A DNA stretch of 64,000 bases from CAZVRZ01 sp964629965 (GCA_964629965.1 CAZVRZ010000005.1:23543-87542); one strand, 5' to 3'. Counted from the stretch's first letter, positions 9,382 to 19,047 are shown. A program made the numbers and translations. The notes: generated by a model not told the origin, from the sequence alone.

Positions 9382-10260
9382 ATGCCCAGAGCAGTCAAAA
9401 TTAATGATCGCTGGGTTGGTGATGGTTATCCAACCTACCTGGTCGCTGAAATAGGTATCAATCATAATGGTGACCTTGAGACCGCCAAACACCTGGTAGA
9501 GGCGGCGCATAAATATGGGGCCGACGCTGTAAAATTCCAGAAGCGTACCCCTGAATTGTGTGTTCCCCCTGATCAGCGCAACTATATGCGCGAGACACCT
9601 TGGGGATATATTACTTATCTGGATTATCGATACAAGGTGGAGTTCGATGAAGTGCAGTATCGCGAGATCGATCGGTATTGTCGGGAATTGGGTATTCCCT
9701 GGTTTGTCTCGGTTTGGGATGAGCCATCGGTGGATATGATGGAACAATTCAACCTGCCTTGCTATAAAGTCCCCTCCGCATCTTTAACAGATGGCGCCTT
9801 GCTCACTCATTTGCGTAAGACGGGCCGGCCCATCATTCTGTCTACTGGAATGTCCACTATGGAACAGGTCCGTGCAGCAGTCAAGTTAGTAGGGGAAGAT
9901 AACTTGATCATAACCCATGCTACCAGCACATACCCTTGCGAACCCGAAGAATTGAATTTGCGCATGATCCAGACGTTGCGCCAGAGTTTTTCTGTTCCTA
10001 TCGGCTATTCCGGTCATGAGGTAGGTTTGATCCCCTCGGTGGTAGCTGTCGCTTTAGGAGCCTGCATGGTGGAGCGCCATATCACCCTGGACCGTGCCAT
10101 GTGGGGCAGCGACCAGGCGGCTTCGGTAGAGCCACAAGGCATCGAACGGTTGGTGAAATATATCCGTGTATCGGAACAATCCATGGGTGATGGTATTAAA
10201 CGAGTCTATGATAGTGAATTATCATCGTTAAAAAAACTGCGCCGGGTTACTGATTTCTGA
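9382..10260 (+). CDS. neuB: N-acetylneuraminate synthase family protein (NeuB), without SAF domain
   Basis: A 292-residue TIM-barrel enzyme with VAEIGINHNGDLETAK at the N-terminus, DAVKFQKR, KVPSASLTD, ILSTGMS, THATSTYP, IGYSGHE and VERHITLDR. These are the conserved blocks of NeuB/LegI/KDN synthases, which condense phosphoenolpyruvate with an N-acyl-mannosamine-type sugar. Usual NeuB proteins are about 340-360 residues with a C-terminal SAF (antifreeze-like) domain; this one ends after the barrel. ATG 9382 follows TAGGAG at 9371-9376. Its stop overlaps the next start as ATGA. With the upstream CMP-synthetase/phosphatase it forms a compact nonulosonate unit. Whether the product is sialic, legionaminic or KDN-type acid is not determinable. 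Confidence 0.92.
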   Translation: MPRAVKINDRWVGDGYPTYLVAEIGINHNGDLETAKHLVEAAHKYGADAVKFQKRTPELCVPPDQRNYMRETPWGYITYLDYRYKVEFDEVQYREIDRYCRELGIPWFVSVWDEPSVDMMEQFNLPCYKVPSASLTDGALLTHLRKTGRPIILSTGMSTMEQVRAAVKLVGEDNLIITHATSTYPCEPEELNLRMIQTLRQSFSVPIGYSGHEVGLIPSVVAVALGACMVERHITLDRAMWGSDQAASVEPQGIERLVKYIRVSEQSMGDGIKRVYDSELSSLKKLRRVTDF

Positions 10261-11921
10261 TGGCGAAGAATTTATTGCAAGATATTGCCTGGCGTGTGGA
10301 AATCCGCACGAAACGCTTCCGCAATAACTGGCGTATCTGGCAGTTGATGCGCCAGGTTCAGGCTAATTCGCCTTTATGGCAAACGGCAAGGGATATGCCA
10401 GATGCTCTTCCGGCGCCTGTTGTCTTTTTCAATGCCTCGACGCGCATCAATGGCATCAGCCAGAATGCAGCGTTTTCTCTTTTGGCGGGCTTGGGGCTTC
10501 AATTGGCAGGGATTCCCGTTCTCAATTTTGCTTGCCAGGCTGGAATGACGCGCTGTGTGTTGGGAACCGATCGTCAGGATCCTGCCAAGCTACTGCCATG
10601 CCGCGTGTGCCAGGCTCAGGCGTTCTGGTTATTTGCTGGTGCTCCCACGGTTGGTTTTAAATATGCGCCTGATCCTGCTTTGGATCAGGCATTGCCAGGA
10701 TTGAACCTGGAGCAATTATCCGAATTTGAGTTTCCTTGTATTTGCCAGGGACAAGACAAGTCAATTCCCTTGGGGAAGTTGGTTTTACCTGCTTTGCGTT
10801 GGGTGCTGCGCTGCTACCATTTGAATCCGGATGAAGCGACTCTCTTTCTTTTTCGCGAGTTTATCCGTTCTGCCTGGCGAGTAGCTCAGGAATTTGAGCG
10901 TTGTCTGGAACAGGTGCAGCCCCAAATGGTTGTGGTGTTTAATGGGCAATTTTTTCCTGAAGCGACTGCCCGCTGGATCGCTTTGCAGCGTGGCTTGCCA
11001 GTGGTCACACATGAAGTCGGTTTGCGCCCATATACGGCCTTCTTCACCCATGGAGAGGCCACAGCTTATCCGTTGGATATTCCCGACACGTTCGAGCTTG
11101 ATGATGCAAAGAATGCTCGCCTGGATGAATACCTCAGCCAGCGCTTTCAAGGCCAGTTTTCTATGGCGGGCATCCGTTTTTGGTCTCAGATGAACACGCT
11201 CGATGATGCTTTTCTAGAAAAAGCCAACTCATTCAAGCAATTGGTGACAGTTTTTACCAACGTGGTCTTTGATACCAGTCAACCACATTCGAATGTGCTC
11301 TTCCCGCATATGTTTGCCTGGTTGGATATGGTGCTTGAGACCGCTCGCCGGCATGCTGAAACTTTATTCGTCATCCGCGCCCACCCGGATGAGGCCCGAC
11401 CTGGCAAGGAGAGTCAGGAAAGCGTGCAACAATGGGTGCTTAAAAATAAGGTGGAAACGTTACCGAATGTAATATTTCTTGAGTCTCGCCAGTCGGTCAG
11501 CTCGTATGAGCTGATCAAGCGCTCGAAATTTGTGATGATCTATAATTCAACCATCGGATTAGAAGCTTCTATTTTGGGTATGCCTGTCCTGTGTGCTGGG
11601 AGAGCGCGTTTTACACAGATTCCCACTGTTTTCTTCCCGGTCTCTCCACAAGAATATTCACAAAAAGCAGAAGAATTTCTTGGTGCAGAAACCATTGTCG
11701 TTCCCGCAGAGTTCCTGCGGAACGCCAGGCGATTTCTGTATTACCAATTATTCGTTTCATCGCTGCCCTTTGCAGATTATTTACAGGAAGATGGTATTGG
11801 GCCTGGCTTTGTCAAATTAAAACCATTTTCTTGGCGCCGGCTAACCCCAAAAGCCTCGACGGCTGTTCGCTCGATTGTTGCTGGAATCTCGGGTGAGGGC
11901 GATTTTATGTTGGATGAATGA
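10260..11921 (+). CDS. Capsule-type GT-B polysaccharide biosynthesis protein
   Basis: A 553-residue soluble protein. The N-terminal half holds FFNASTRINGISQNAAFSLL and a Cys-rich patch (CVLGTDRQ to LPCRVCQAQ, with CICQ further on) that could bind a metal. The C-terminal half has the capsule-synthesis / CDP-glycerol-like signature: FVIRAHPDEARPGK, a Ser/Tyr segment VSSYELIKRSKFVMIYNSTIGLEASILG, and PVLCAG. This layout is known in Kdo- and capsule-type transferases, which makes transfer of an acidic sugar attractive. It immediately follows neuB with an ATGA overlap, so it may be the transferase using the CMP-nonulosonate; that is inference. The Cys patch is unusual. Confidence 0.65.
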   Translation: MAKNLLQDIAWRVEIRTKRFRNNWRIWQLMRQVQANSPLWQTARDMPDALPAPVVFFNASTRINGISQNAAFSLLAGLGLQLAGIPVLNFACQAGMTRCVLGTDRQDPAKLLPCRVCQAQAFWLFAGAPTVGFKYAPDPALDQALPGLNLEQLSEFEFPCICQGQDKSIPLGKLVLPALRWVLRCYHLNPDEATLFLFREFIRSAWRVAQEFERCLEQVQPQMVVVFNGQFFPEATARWIALQRGLPVVTHEVGLRPYTAFFTHGEATAYPLDIPDTFELDDAKNARLDEYLSQRFQGQFSMAGIRFWSQMNTLDDAFLEKANSFKQLVTVFTNVVFDTSQPHSNVLFPHMFAWLDMVLETARRHAETLFVIRAHPDEARPGKESQESVQQWVLKNKVETLPNVIFLESRQSVSSYELIKRSKFVMIYNSTIGLEASILGMPVLCAGRARFTQIPTVFFPVSPQEYSQKAEEFLGAETIVVPAEFLRNARRFLYYQLFVSSLPFADYLQEDGIGPGFVKLKPFSWRRLTPKASTAVRSIVAGISGEGDFMLDE

Positions 11922-13489
11922 GTAGCAAAGCCGTGACAAATTTTCGAGCGAGACGTTTTCCTTACTGGCTGTTGATCTTCTTCAGCATCATCGTGGCGGC
12001 GATTGCGATCGAGCTATACTTTACCCGTTACGGGGCTGGAGCTACAGGAGATGCAGTCCATTATGTTCAAGGCGCGATCAATATGCGCGCCGGGCGCGGT
12101 TACAGCCGGTTCTCAGGTGAATGGAAGACGCTGCCCATAACAGGTTTTCCTCCCATGTTATCAATTGCTTTGGCTGGCCTAGGTGGGCTTTTTACAGATT
12201 TATTCCAGGCGGGACGTTTTTTCAATGCATTATGTTGGGGTGGAAATATTGCACTTGTCTGCCTGATATTGATGCGTTTTACTCGCTCTTGGAAAGCGGC
12301 TTTGATAGGGGGCATTTTCTTATTGGTAGTACAGAATATGCTCTTGATCCATTCATGGGTGATGACAGAAGCGCTTTATATCCTGCTCACGCTCCTGGCT
12401 TTATTATTTTTGATTGTTTTCCTTGACACAGACCGGCTGCGATATTTAATCTTGAGCTCTGTTTTTGTCGGGTTGTCTATTTTGACCCGTTATGTTGGCC
12501 TTACGATGATTCCTGTCGGCTGCCTGGCTATTCTTTGGCTGGGTAAAGGTGCTTGGAAAAAACGCTGTGGATATGCTGGGCTCTTTGGCTTATTAGCGGT
12601 TCTTCCTTTCCTTGGCTGGATGATCCGGAATTCGGTGGTGTCCGACCAATTGGTCAATCGTCAGCTTGCTTATCATCCGATTGCCTACGAGATCATCAAT
12701 GCCATGGTCAACGAGACGGTGGGATGGTTCTTTCCTCTTAGCATGGCCATGCCAAGAATATTGCGTAGAATAGCCACAATAGCAATAATAATTGTTGTAC
12801 CGGTTGGTTTTGTGATCGTGCAATTCAAGCGAGGCGTGCTGCGCAAAATCAGAGAATGGCGCCAGGCTGAATCCTTGCCCTGGGTGCTCATTCTTTTTAT
12901 TCCGGCTTACATGTTCCTTCTTCTTTTCAATACGGCATTTCTTGATGCAAGCACCAGCGTGGGTGGGGCCAGGCGGTATCTTATACCGGTATTTGTCATG
13001 GTAGTTATTTTGATCGTTGCAGTTTTATATGATGCCCTCTGGCGTCGAAAAAGCAGTTGGGTTGCCTGGTCTATCCTGTTGCTCGCGTTTGTGTTGATAG
13101 GTTTTCATGCTTACGAAACGGCGCAGATCATTCGTGAACCCGGTTATATCTTCGGATATCTTGATAACAAGCGCTCCTGGGGTGATGAGGTAGCAGCCCT
13201 CGCAGAATTTAATCCTGACCGGGCCTTCATAGCGAATGATGTTGAACATTTCTATTATTTATCGGGGTATCCAGCTTATGCTTTTCCGATTCCCTATGAT
13301 CAGTACACGCAGCAGCCCCGAGATGATTATGATGCTCAACTTGATCGCACTCAGGAAATCCTGGGGCGCGGAGGAATTATCGTTTTGATCAAACCCACTG
13401 ACCAGGACGAGCAAGTTTTATCTTCACTGGCGGTTCAGCAATTATGGGAGTCTTCGAAAATCGCTATTTATAGCAGGAGCGAGCCATGA
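11918..13489 (+). CDS. Polytopic GT39/ArnT-like membrane glycosyltransferase
   Basis: A 523-residue protein with about eleven hydrophobic segments. The first external loop reads GATGDAVHYVQGAINMRAG, holding the Asp of the GT39-type active site. A PITGFPPM block and LTRYVGL make it a paralogue of the protein at 4618. The last 120 residues are soluble and include a YYLSGYPAYAFPIPYDQYTQQPRDDY segment comparable to the C-terminal domain of its paralogue. Its start overlaps the preceding stop (ATGA) and its own stop overlaps the following ATG, so it is part of a tightly coupled operon. It probably transfers a polyprenyl-phosphate-linked sugar outside the membrane. Acceptor unknown. Confidence 0.75.
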   Translation: MSSKAVTNFRARRFPYWLLIFFSIIVAAIAIELYFTRYGAGATGDAVHYVQGAINMRAGRGYSRFSGEWKTLPITGFPPMLSIALAGLGGLFTDLFQAGRFFNALCWGGNIALVCLILMRFTRSWKAALIGGIFLLVVQNMLLIHSWVMTEALYILLTLLALLFLIVFLDTDRLRYLILSSVFVGLSILTRYVGLTMIPVGCLAILWLGKGAWKKRCGYAGLFGLLAVLPFLGWMIRNSVVSDQLVNRQLAYHPIAYEIINAMVNETVGWFFPLSMAMPRILRRIATIAIIIVVPVGFVIVQFKRGVLRKIREWRQAESLPWVLILFIPAYMFLLLFNTAFLDASTSVGGARRYLIPVFVMVVILIVAVLYDALWRRKSSWVAWSILLLAFVLIGFHAYETAQIIREPGYIFGYLDNKRSWGDEVAALAEFNPDRAFIANDVEHFYYLSGYPAYAFPIPYDQYTQQPRDDYDAQLDRTQEILGRGGIIVLIKPTDQDEQVLSSLAVQQLWESSKIAIYSRSEP

Positions 13490-14499
13490 TGTCAGACCAG
13501 GCGCAATCTCACTTACCCTATTTATCTATTGTTATGCCTGTTTTTCAGGAAGAGACTACCTTACGGGTTGTGATCCTGCAAACTGCCGCTGTGCTTAGAA
13601 CGCAGATGATCACTTTCGAGATTGTTGCCGTAGAAGACGGTTCGCAGGATAACTCATTTGAAATTTTGAGAGCTTTGCAGCAGGAAATAGGCGAATTGCG
13701 CATTGTTCAGCATCTGTACAACCGTGGTTATGGATCGGCTTTACGTACCGGAATTCGCTGCGCTCGAGGAGAGATTGTGCTTCTGATGGATGCGGATGGA
13801 CAGCACAATCCTGCAGATATCCCAGCAGTATTAGCTCACATTCCTCCTTATGATATGGTGGTTGGGTTCCGCACGGCGAGTTACCAAGGTAAATGGTATC
13901 GTAATTTCGGGAACCGTTTCTACAATTGGTTTGCCAGTTGGCTGACTCATTTCCAGATCCGTGATCTTACCTCCGGTTTTCGTGCTATGCGGCGCTCTGT
14001 TGTGCTGCATTTTCTACCGCTATATCCAACGGGTTTCTCGGCTTCTCTCACAGCCACGATGGCATTCTTAAAGGCTGGCTACAATGTTAAGTTTGTGCCT
14101 ATCCATGTGCTACCTCGCCTGGGCGGTCAAAGCAAAGTGCGCGTTTTTCGCGATGGAGCGCGTTTTTTTAGCTTGCTTTTGCGGATACTTATGTTATACG
14201 ATCCAATGCGGATCTTTTTTCCGCTCAGTGCGATTTTTGGAGTCTTAGGCCTCCTAGCAATGGCAGCGGGAATACTAGATGAGCACCGCTTCTTCTTCTC
14301 TAATTCATCGATCCTTTTTTTCTTCTCGGCTATTTTTGTGTTTTTGAATGGTTTGATTGCCAATCAAAACTTAACCAATCAGATCCGGTATTTTGGCGAT
14401 GAATCGGTTGTGATTTATGATGCTTGCGATGGCAAGATCGCCATGGATAATAAGCCGCTTACTGAAGAGGCCCCCGGCATTTCGCAACCAAACGATTAA
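13486..14499 (+). CDS. DPM/GtrB-like polyprenyl-phosphate glycosyltransferase (GT2 with two TM helices)
   Basis: A 337-residue protein. The GT2 domain (residues about 8-230) has LSIVMPVFQEE, VAVEDGSQDNS, NRGYGSALRTGI and LLMDADGQHNP, where DAD is the metal-binding motif. The DADGQHNP form and the LTSGFRAMRR block are typical of dolichyl-phosphate mannose synthase and GtrB/ArnC-like enzymes. These make polyprenyl-phosphate sugars. Two hydrophobic helices follow at about 243-265 and 275-297. This is the right partner to supply lipid-linked donors to the adjacent GT39-like membrane enzymes. The stop of the upstream gene overlaps ATG 13486; ATG 13489 is an alternative. Confidence 0.87.
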   Translation: MMSDQAQSHLPYLSIVMPVFQEETTLRVVILQTAAVLRTQMITFEIVAVEDGSQDNSFEILRALQQEIGELRIVQHLYNRGYGSALRTGIRCARGEIVLLMDADGQHNPADIPAVLAHIPPYDMVVGFRTASYQGKWYRNFGNRFYNWFASWLTHFQIRDLTSGFRAMRRSVVLHFLPLYPTGFSASLTATMAFLKAGYNVKFVPIHVLPRLGGQSKVRVFRDGARFFSLLLRILMLYDPMRIFFPLSAIFGVLGLLAMAAGILDEHRFFFSNSSILFFFSAIFVFLNGLIANQNLTNQIRYFGDESVVIYDACDGKIAMDNKPLTEEAPGISQPND

Positions 14500-14501
14500 A
14501 G

Positions 14502-15479
14502 ATGTCAAAGCGTGTGATCACTTTTCTGCGCTACTTGCTCATGGCTCTGGCTTTTATACCGTTGGCGCGGGTGGTTGTCCAGGAATGGGACCAAATCGGC
14601 CAATCTTTCTTACATCTTCACTGGATATCGCTGGGGTGGGCTTTGATTTTGCTCTTCCTGATCATGCCTTTGATGGCATTCATCTCATGGGTGTCGTTAC
14701 ATTACCTGGGAGTGAAGCTACCTATCGCCAAAGTTCTTCGAATTTATTTCTTATCCCAGGTTCCTAAATATCTCCCTGGCGGCATTTGGGCCTTCCCAGG
14801 CAGGATGCTGGCTTACCAAATGGCAGGCGTTCATCGCGCTCTTGCAATGATCAGTGTTTTTCGCGAAGTAGCTGTTTTATTCCTGGGGGCAGTGATCGTT
14901 GGCTGGGGCGGGCTTTTCTTGGGGTCAAATTCCATCGGCCGTACCCTTCCAGAAGGATTGAAGATTGCCGTTATTTTGGGTGTGATCTTCTGCGCAGTGA
15001 TCATTGCTTTAAGTCAACTCCTTTCAGTTTGGCAGTGGTTGTGGTCGCTGCCAGAACGAGTGCCTTTCTTGAAAAGAGTGTTCGAGCGCTGGTCTTTCTT
15101 ATCTCCAGCGGTAATGACCGAGGCCGAGCGCCGGCGAGTTTTTAATCTCCATTGGTTACCAGTCGCATTGGCTTGTAGTGTATTGTTTTGGTTGGCTTTA
15201 GGATTGCCTTTTCGCCAATTGATATTGGCGGTGGATCCGGCAATTCAAACCTTGAGCGGGCTTCAAGCGGTTTTCCAGTCGGCCTCCCTGTTTGCCCTGG
15301 CCTGGAGTGTAGGTTTCGCGATCGTGTTTGTTCCGGCAGGGATGGGGGTGCGCGAATCGGTTCTCGTCGTGCTGCTTTCCCAGGTGGTCGCTTCCGGCGA
15401 TGCCGCCAGCGCTGCTTTGCTATCCCGCTTATGGTGGATGGCGATTGAAGCGATCTATGTAGTACTCTCTTTACGTTAG
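14502..15479 (+). CDS. LPG-synthase-TM / AglD-like membrane protein
   Basis: A 325-residue integral membrane protein with seven to eight hydrophobic segments. The pattern includes YFLSQVPKYLPGGIWAFPGRMLAYQMAGV near residues 87-115 and FVPAGMGVRESVLVVLLSQ near the end, both conserved blocks of the lysylphosphatidylglycerol-synthase transmembrane (UPF0104) family. In archaeal and bacterial glycan loci such proteins accompany DPM-like transferases (AglD-type) and may help flip lipid-linked sugars. It follows the GtrB-like gene by two bases. A flippase-like role for polyprenyl-phosphate sugar is therefore plausible but is inference; no catalytic residues were identified. Confidence 0.75.
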   Translation: MSKRVITFLRYLLMALAFIPLARVVVQEWDQIGQSFLHLHWISLGWALILLFLIMPLMAFISWVSLHYLGVKLPIAKVLRIYFLSQVPKYLPGGIWAFPGRMLAYQMAGVHRALAMISVFREVAVLFLGAVIVGWGGLFLGSNSIGRTLPEGLKIAVILGVIFCAVIIALSQLLSVWQWLWSLPERVPFLKRVFERWSFLSPAVMTEAERRRVFNLHWLPVALACSVLFWLALGLPFRQLILAVDPAIQTLSGLQAVFQSASLFALAWSVGFAIVFVPAGMGVRESVLVVLLSQVVASGDAASAALLSRLWWMAIEAIYVVLSLR

Positions 15480-15504
15480 ATTGATTTCATCTATTATGTT
15501 GTAA

Positions 15505-17511
15505 ATGTTTGCTTTATTGCCCTTTGTTTCCTTTTTGCTGCTGTGGCGCCTGGTTGAAGGGATGCTGCTTCGAACTCTGAAAACAAAAGGTGAGCCCTAT
15601 TTGCGCACTTGGCGAGATGCTTTTTTGATCACAACGGTGATATTAGGAGCATTTGTGGCTGTCTCAAGTGAACTGCTCGGCGCAATCCATCGGATCGATG
15701 AGACCGGTATTCGCGTGGTGTGGTGTGGGGCATTTGTATGTTTAGCCGGTATAGCCTGGGCGTGTGGTTTGTGGACCCGAGAAAAACTCTTATCTGGGTT
15801 AGAACGATCTCGAAAATGGTTTTTATCATTGCTTAACTGGAGCCTGGCAGAACGATGTTTGTTAGCGGGTATCTTACTTTATTTAACTGTCACCTTGATA
15901 GTGGCACTTGTAGCGCCCCCCAACACTAATGACTCCCTTCAATATCATATGAGCCGCGTCATGCATTGGGCGCAAAATCACACGCTAGAACATTATGTCA
16001 CGCCTATCAGTCGCCAGCTTTGGATGCCTCCTTGGGCAGAACTGGCCATCTTGCACTCCGTTTTGCTGTTGCAGTCGGATTACCTGGCTAATTTCGTGCA
16101 GTGGTTCAGTATGTTGGCATCGTTGTTGACAGTTTACTTGATTGCTGAGAGGTTGGGTGCTCCACGCTTAGGAAAGTTGTTTGCTGTGGTATTTGCCATC
16201 ACGATCCGTATGGGTATCATGCAGGCCACCAGCACTCAAACCGATTATGCGGCTTCTTTATGGGTGATCTTATTGGTATACTTCATCTTAGTTCTTGCCC
16301 AAAATGGGCTGGATATCCTGGGAAAGCAGAACTGGTTGGCTCTTCCGGTTCTGCTAAGCTTGATCGTCAGCGTAGGTATTTTGACGAAAGGCACTTTTGT
16401 CGCTTTTGCCTTACCTTTTTTATTTTGGTTGCTCTGGATCATGCTTACCTGGAATGGATGGCGGAAGACCGGGATATTTCTAGCAATCGGTCTGGTGACT
16501 ATCTTTCTGCTGAATGGTTGGCTGTGGGCCAGAAACATCCAGGCTTATGGGTCGCCTCTTGGGCCTAAAACCAGTCCGATGAATGAGATCTTTGGGGCTC
16601 CTGTGGTGATATCTAATATGGTGCGAAATGCAACTCTTCATATAGGTACGCCCTATGGGATTATCAACGGCCCGCTGCGTATGGGCGTGGAATGGATCCA
16701 TACTCATATACTCGGTTTGGATGCCAGTGATCCGCGCACATCCTTAGATCCTTACTGGATCAAGCGGGGCTTGAATGAAGATTATGGCAGCAATAATTTG
16801 CATTTCTGGTTCATTGTGTTGAGCTTGTGCGTGTGTTTGGCGATTAATTTGGTTAATAGAGGCAGCAAGAAAATCAGCCTTGAGCGCTGGGCAATCTCAC
16901 CCCACCTGTTGTTTTATATGGTGTCTGTTCTGTGTGCTTATTTGATCTTTTGCTTTCTGTTCAAATGGCAGCGTACAGGAAGCCGATTGATGTTGCCATT
17001 ATTCATCCTTTGGGCGCCAGTTGCGGGTTCATTTGTATCGAGATTGAGTTTACGCTGGCAGTACCTGTTTGCGGTGATATTTCTCTTGGGGGGACTGCCC
17101 TCTCTTTTCTCTAACCCTTCGCGTCCTTTTTTATCCAGAGAGTCTACTCCCAGCATCCTGCAAGCTTCGAGAGCCGCCTTGTTGTTCGTCAATGCCCCCG
17201 ATATAAAAGATCCGTACCTTGCTCTAATTGCAGATGTGAAAAAGTCCGGTTGTCAGGAGATTGGACTGCAAATCGATTCTCATGATGCGGAATATGTTTT
17301 CTGGGCTTTGTTGGCTTTACCAAATTTTACTGTCCGGATCGAGCATTTACCTTATGAAGATTGGATGCGTGTGCCAGGGTTTGAAAGTGAATTTGAACCT
17401 TGCGCACTGATCTGCACGGTTTGCAAGGGAGATTCGTCGATCGATGGGTATGCACCAATACATGAGTATTCAGATGGTTGTAAGTTGTTCATTTCCGAAA
17501 GTTCTCGATAG
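15505..17511 (+). CDS. Polytopic RgtA/GT39-like membrane protein
   Basis: A 668-residue protein with at least twelve hydrophobic segments, longer than its neighbours. After about 135 residues of N-terminal helices comes the loop PPNTNDSLQYHMSRVMHW, the Asp/Tyr/His pattern of RgtA/B/C/D-like glycosyltransferases, followed by a PISRQLWMPPWAE loop and repeated membrane helices. The C-terminal 110 residues are predicted soluble and contain several Cys, including LICTVCKGD. No Shine-Dalgarno is obvious before ATG 15505. It is unlike the other GT39-type proteins here in length and in the loop, so it probably uses a different donor or acceptor. Confidence 0.68.
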   Translation: MFALLPFVSFLLLWRLVEGMLLRTLKTKGEPYLRTWRDAFLITTVILGAFVAVSSELLGAIHRIDETGIRVVWCGAFVCLAGIAWACGLWTREKLLSGLERSRKWFLSLLNWSLAERCLLAGILLYLTVTLIVALVAPPNTNDSLQYHMSRVMHWAQNHTLEHYVTPISRQLWMPPWAELAILHSVLLLQSDYLANFVQWFSMLASLLTVYLIAERLGAPRLGKLFAVVFAITIRMGIMQATSTQTDYAASLWVILLVYFILVLAQNGLDILGKQNWLALPVLLSLIVSVGILTKGTFVAFALPFLFWLLWIMLTWNGWRKTGIFLAIGLVTIFLLNGWLWARNIQAYGSPLGPKTSPMNEIFGAPVVISNMVRNATLHIGTPYGIINGPLRMGVEWIHTHILGLDASDPRTSLDPYWIKRGLNEDYGSNNLHFWFIVLSLCVCLAINLVNRGSKKISLERWAISPHLLFYMVSVLCAYLIFCFLFKWQRTGSRLMLPLFILWAPVAGSFVSRLSLRWQYLFAVIFLLGGLPSLFSNPSRPFLSRESTPSILQASRAALLFVNAPDIKDPYLALIADVKKSGCQEIGLQIDSHDAEYVFWALLALPNFTVRIEHLPYEDWMRVPGFESEFEPCALICTVCKGDSSIDGYAPIHEYSDGCKLFISESSR

Positions 17512-17528
17512 GAATCCACGGTATTCTT

Positions 17529-19046
17529 ATGGGTGATCAGGTTCGGCCTCGGGTATTTTCACCCCGGCCTGGATTAGTTCAATACCTGCTACTTCTCGTC
17601 CTGTTTGGATTGGGTATAGGTCTGCGTTTGATCAACCTGACCAATCCTCCTTTAGATTTTCATGCCTGGCGGCAGCTTCGTGCAGCTAGTATTGCACGGG
17701 CGATGTACTACGAATCGAATTCAGAAGCCGATCCGGTAATTCGAGAAAAGGCGATCGCTTTGGAAAAGGGTTTTGAGGTATTAGAGCCGCGCGTTTTTGA
17801 GCGTGTTGTTGCTTTGACCTATCTGGTTTTAGGGGGCGAGCATTTATGGGTTGCCCGTCTTTATTCGATCCTCTTTTGGTCGCTAGGCGGCGTAGGCGTC
17901 TTTCTAATTGCTAAAAAATTGACTTCTTTCGATGGAGCTTTGGTTTCTACCGGTGTTTTTTTGCTGCTGCCTTACGGTGTTACAGCCAGCCGCTCCTTTC
18001 AGCCGGATCCTCTGATGGTAACCTGGACAATTTGGACGGTCTATTCACTGCTGATGTGGGCTGAAAAACGCACCTGGGCCTGGTCCATTCTGGCGGGTTT
18101 CTGCGGGGGCGTGGCCGTTCTTATTAAAGTGTTTGCCGTGTTCGTTATTGCCGTGGTAGCCATCCTGACAGTATTGAGCAATATATCCTTCAAAAGCGCT
18201 TTAAAAAATGTTCGAGTTTGGTCCATGGCTTTTGTCATGATCGCGATTCCGTCCGCCTATTACATTTTTCAGGTGGGCGGATTGGCGCCAGGGTATATTC
18301 GTGAGTGGACGGTTTCTTTTGGGGAACTATGGATTAGTCCCAGTTTTTACATCCGCTGGATGAATTTTTTGCATTCCTTATTCGATCTGACGGTCGTTTT
18401 TGGGGCTTTTCTTGGATTATTTTTCTTGCAGGGCCCGGGCCGTTTTTCCCTATTGGGTTGGTGGAGTGGCTATTTGCTGATCGGTCTCTCGGTTCCATCG
18501 TTGATCATTACCCATGATTACTATAACCTCTCCCTGATACCCGTGCTGGCTGTTTCGCTTGCTCCTATTGGAGAGCTTATATTCCAGAAATTTCGCCAGC
18601 AAGAAAAACCTGGACAGCTTCTTTTGGCGGCATTGCTCGTGATCGCAATCGGATTTTCGCTGTGGCTCAAGCGCAATGATTTGGTGGCTTTGGACTATCG
18701 TGAAGAGGTTAAAGGGTGGGTAAAGATGGGAAAAGAGTTGCCGCAAGATGCCAGGATCATTGGAATCACACATGATTACAATACTCGGATCGGCTATTAT
18801 GGCTGGGCGGCTGTGTCTCCCTGGCCCCTGGCTGGAGGTGAAGAGATGCATGTCTTATCTGGCGGAAACATTGCGATGGACGACCCAAGCTGGAAGGATG
18901 TATTTTACGAGAAAACACAGGGTTATGATTATTTTTTGGTAACGAAGATGGGTGAGTTGGATCAGCAGCCGGTACTCAAAGAGATCCTGTCTCAATATCC
19001 GTTCATCGACGGCGAAGGCTATTTGCTTTATGATCTTCAACCGTAA
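17529..19046 (+). CDS. Polytopic GT39/ArnT-like membrane glycosyltransferase (paralogue A)
   Basis: A 505-residue protein with a first membrane helix at about 20-38 and an external loop NPPLDFHAWRQLRAASIAR, where the Asp and the WRQ/RxA pattern mark the active-site loop. FERVVALTYLVLGGEHLWVARL, SRSFQPDPLM and about ten helices follow, with a C-terminal soluble domain containing ITHDYNTRIGYYGW. It is a clear paralogue of the protein at 20536 (same NPPLDF, SFQPxPLM and THDYxxRIxYYGW blocks), and the two flank the gene at 19048. The ATG at 17529 lies 17 bases after the previous stop. Probable lipid-linked sugar transferase; substrate unknown. Confidence 0.75.
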   Translation: MGDQVRPRVFSPRPGLVQYLLLLVLFGLGIGLRLINLTNPPLDFHAWRQLRAASIARAMYYESNSEADPVIREKAIALEKGFEVLEPRVFERVVALTYLVLGGEHLWVARLYSILFWSLGGVGVFLIAKKLTSFDGALVSTGVFLLLPYGVTASRSFQPDPLMVTWTIWTVYSLLMWAEKRTWAWSILAGFCGGVAVLIKVFAVFVIAVVAILTVLSNISFKSALKNVRVWSMAFVMIAIPSAYYIFQVGGLAPGYIREWTVSFGELWISPSFYIRWMNFLHSLFDLTVVFGAFLGLFFLQGPGRFSLLGWWSGYLLIGLSVPSLIITHDYYNLSLIPVLAVSLAPIGELIFQKFRQQEKPGQLLLAALLVIAIGFSLWLKRNDLVALDYREEVKGWVKMGKELPQDARIIGITHDYNTRIGYYGWAAVSPWPLAGGEEMHVLSGGNIAMDDPSWKDVFYEKTQGYDYFLVTKMGELDQQPVLKEILSQYPFIDGEGYLLYDLQP

Positions 19047-19047
19047 C

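Noticed and set aside
10260..11921. Assignment as a named sialyltransferase.
   Set aside because: Only general GT-B/capsule features are visible; position after neuB is suggestive but not evidence of specificity.
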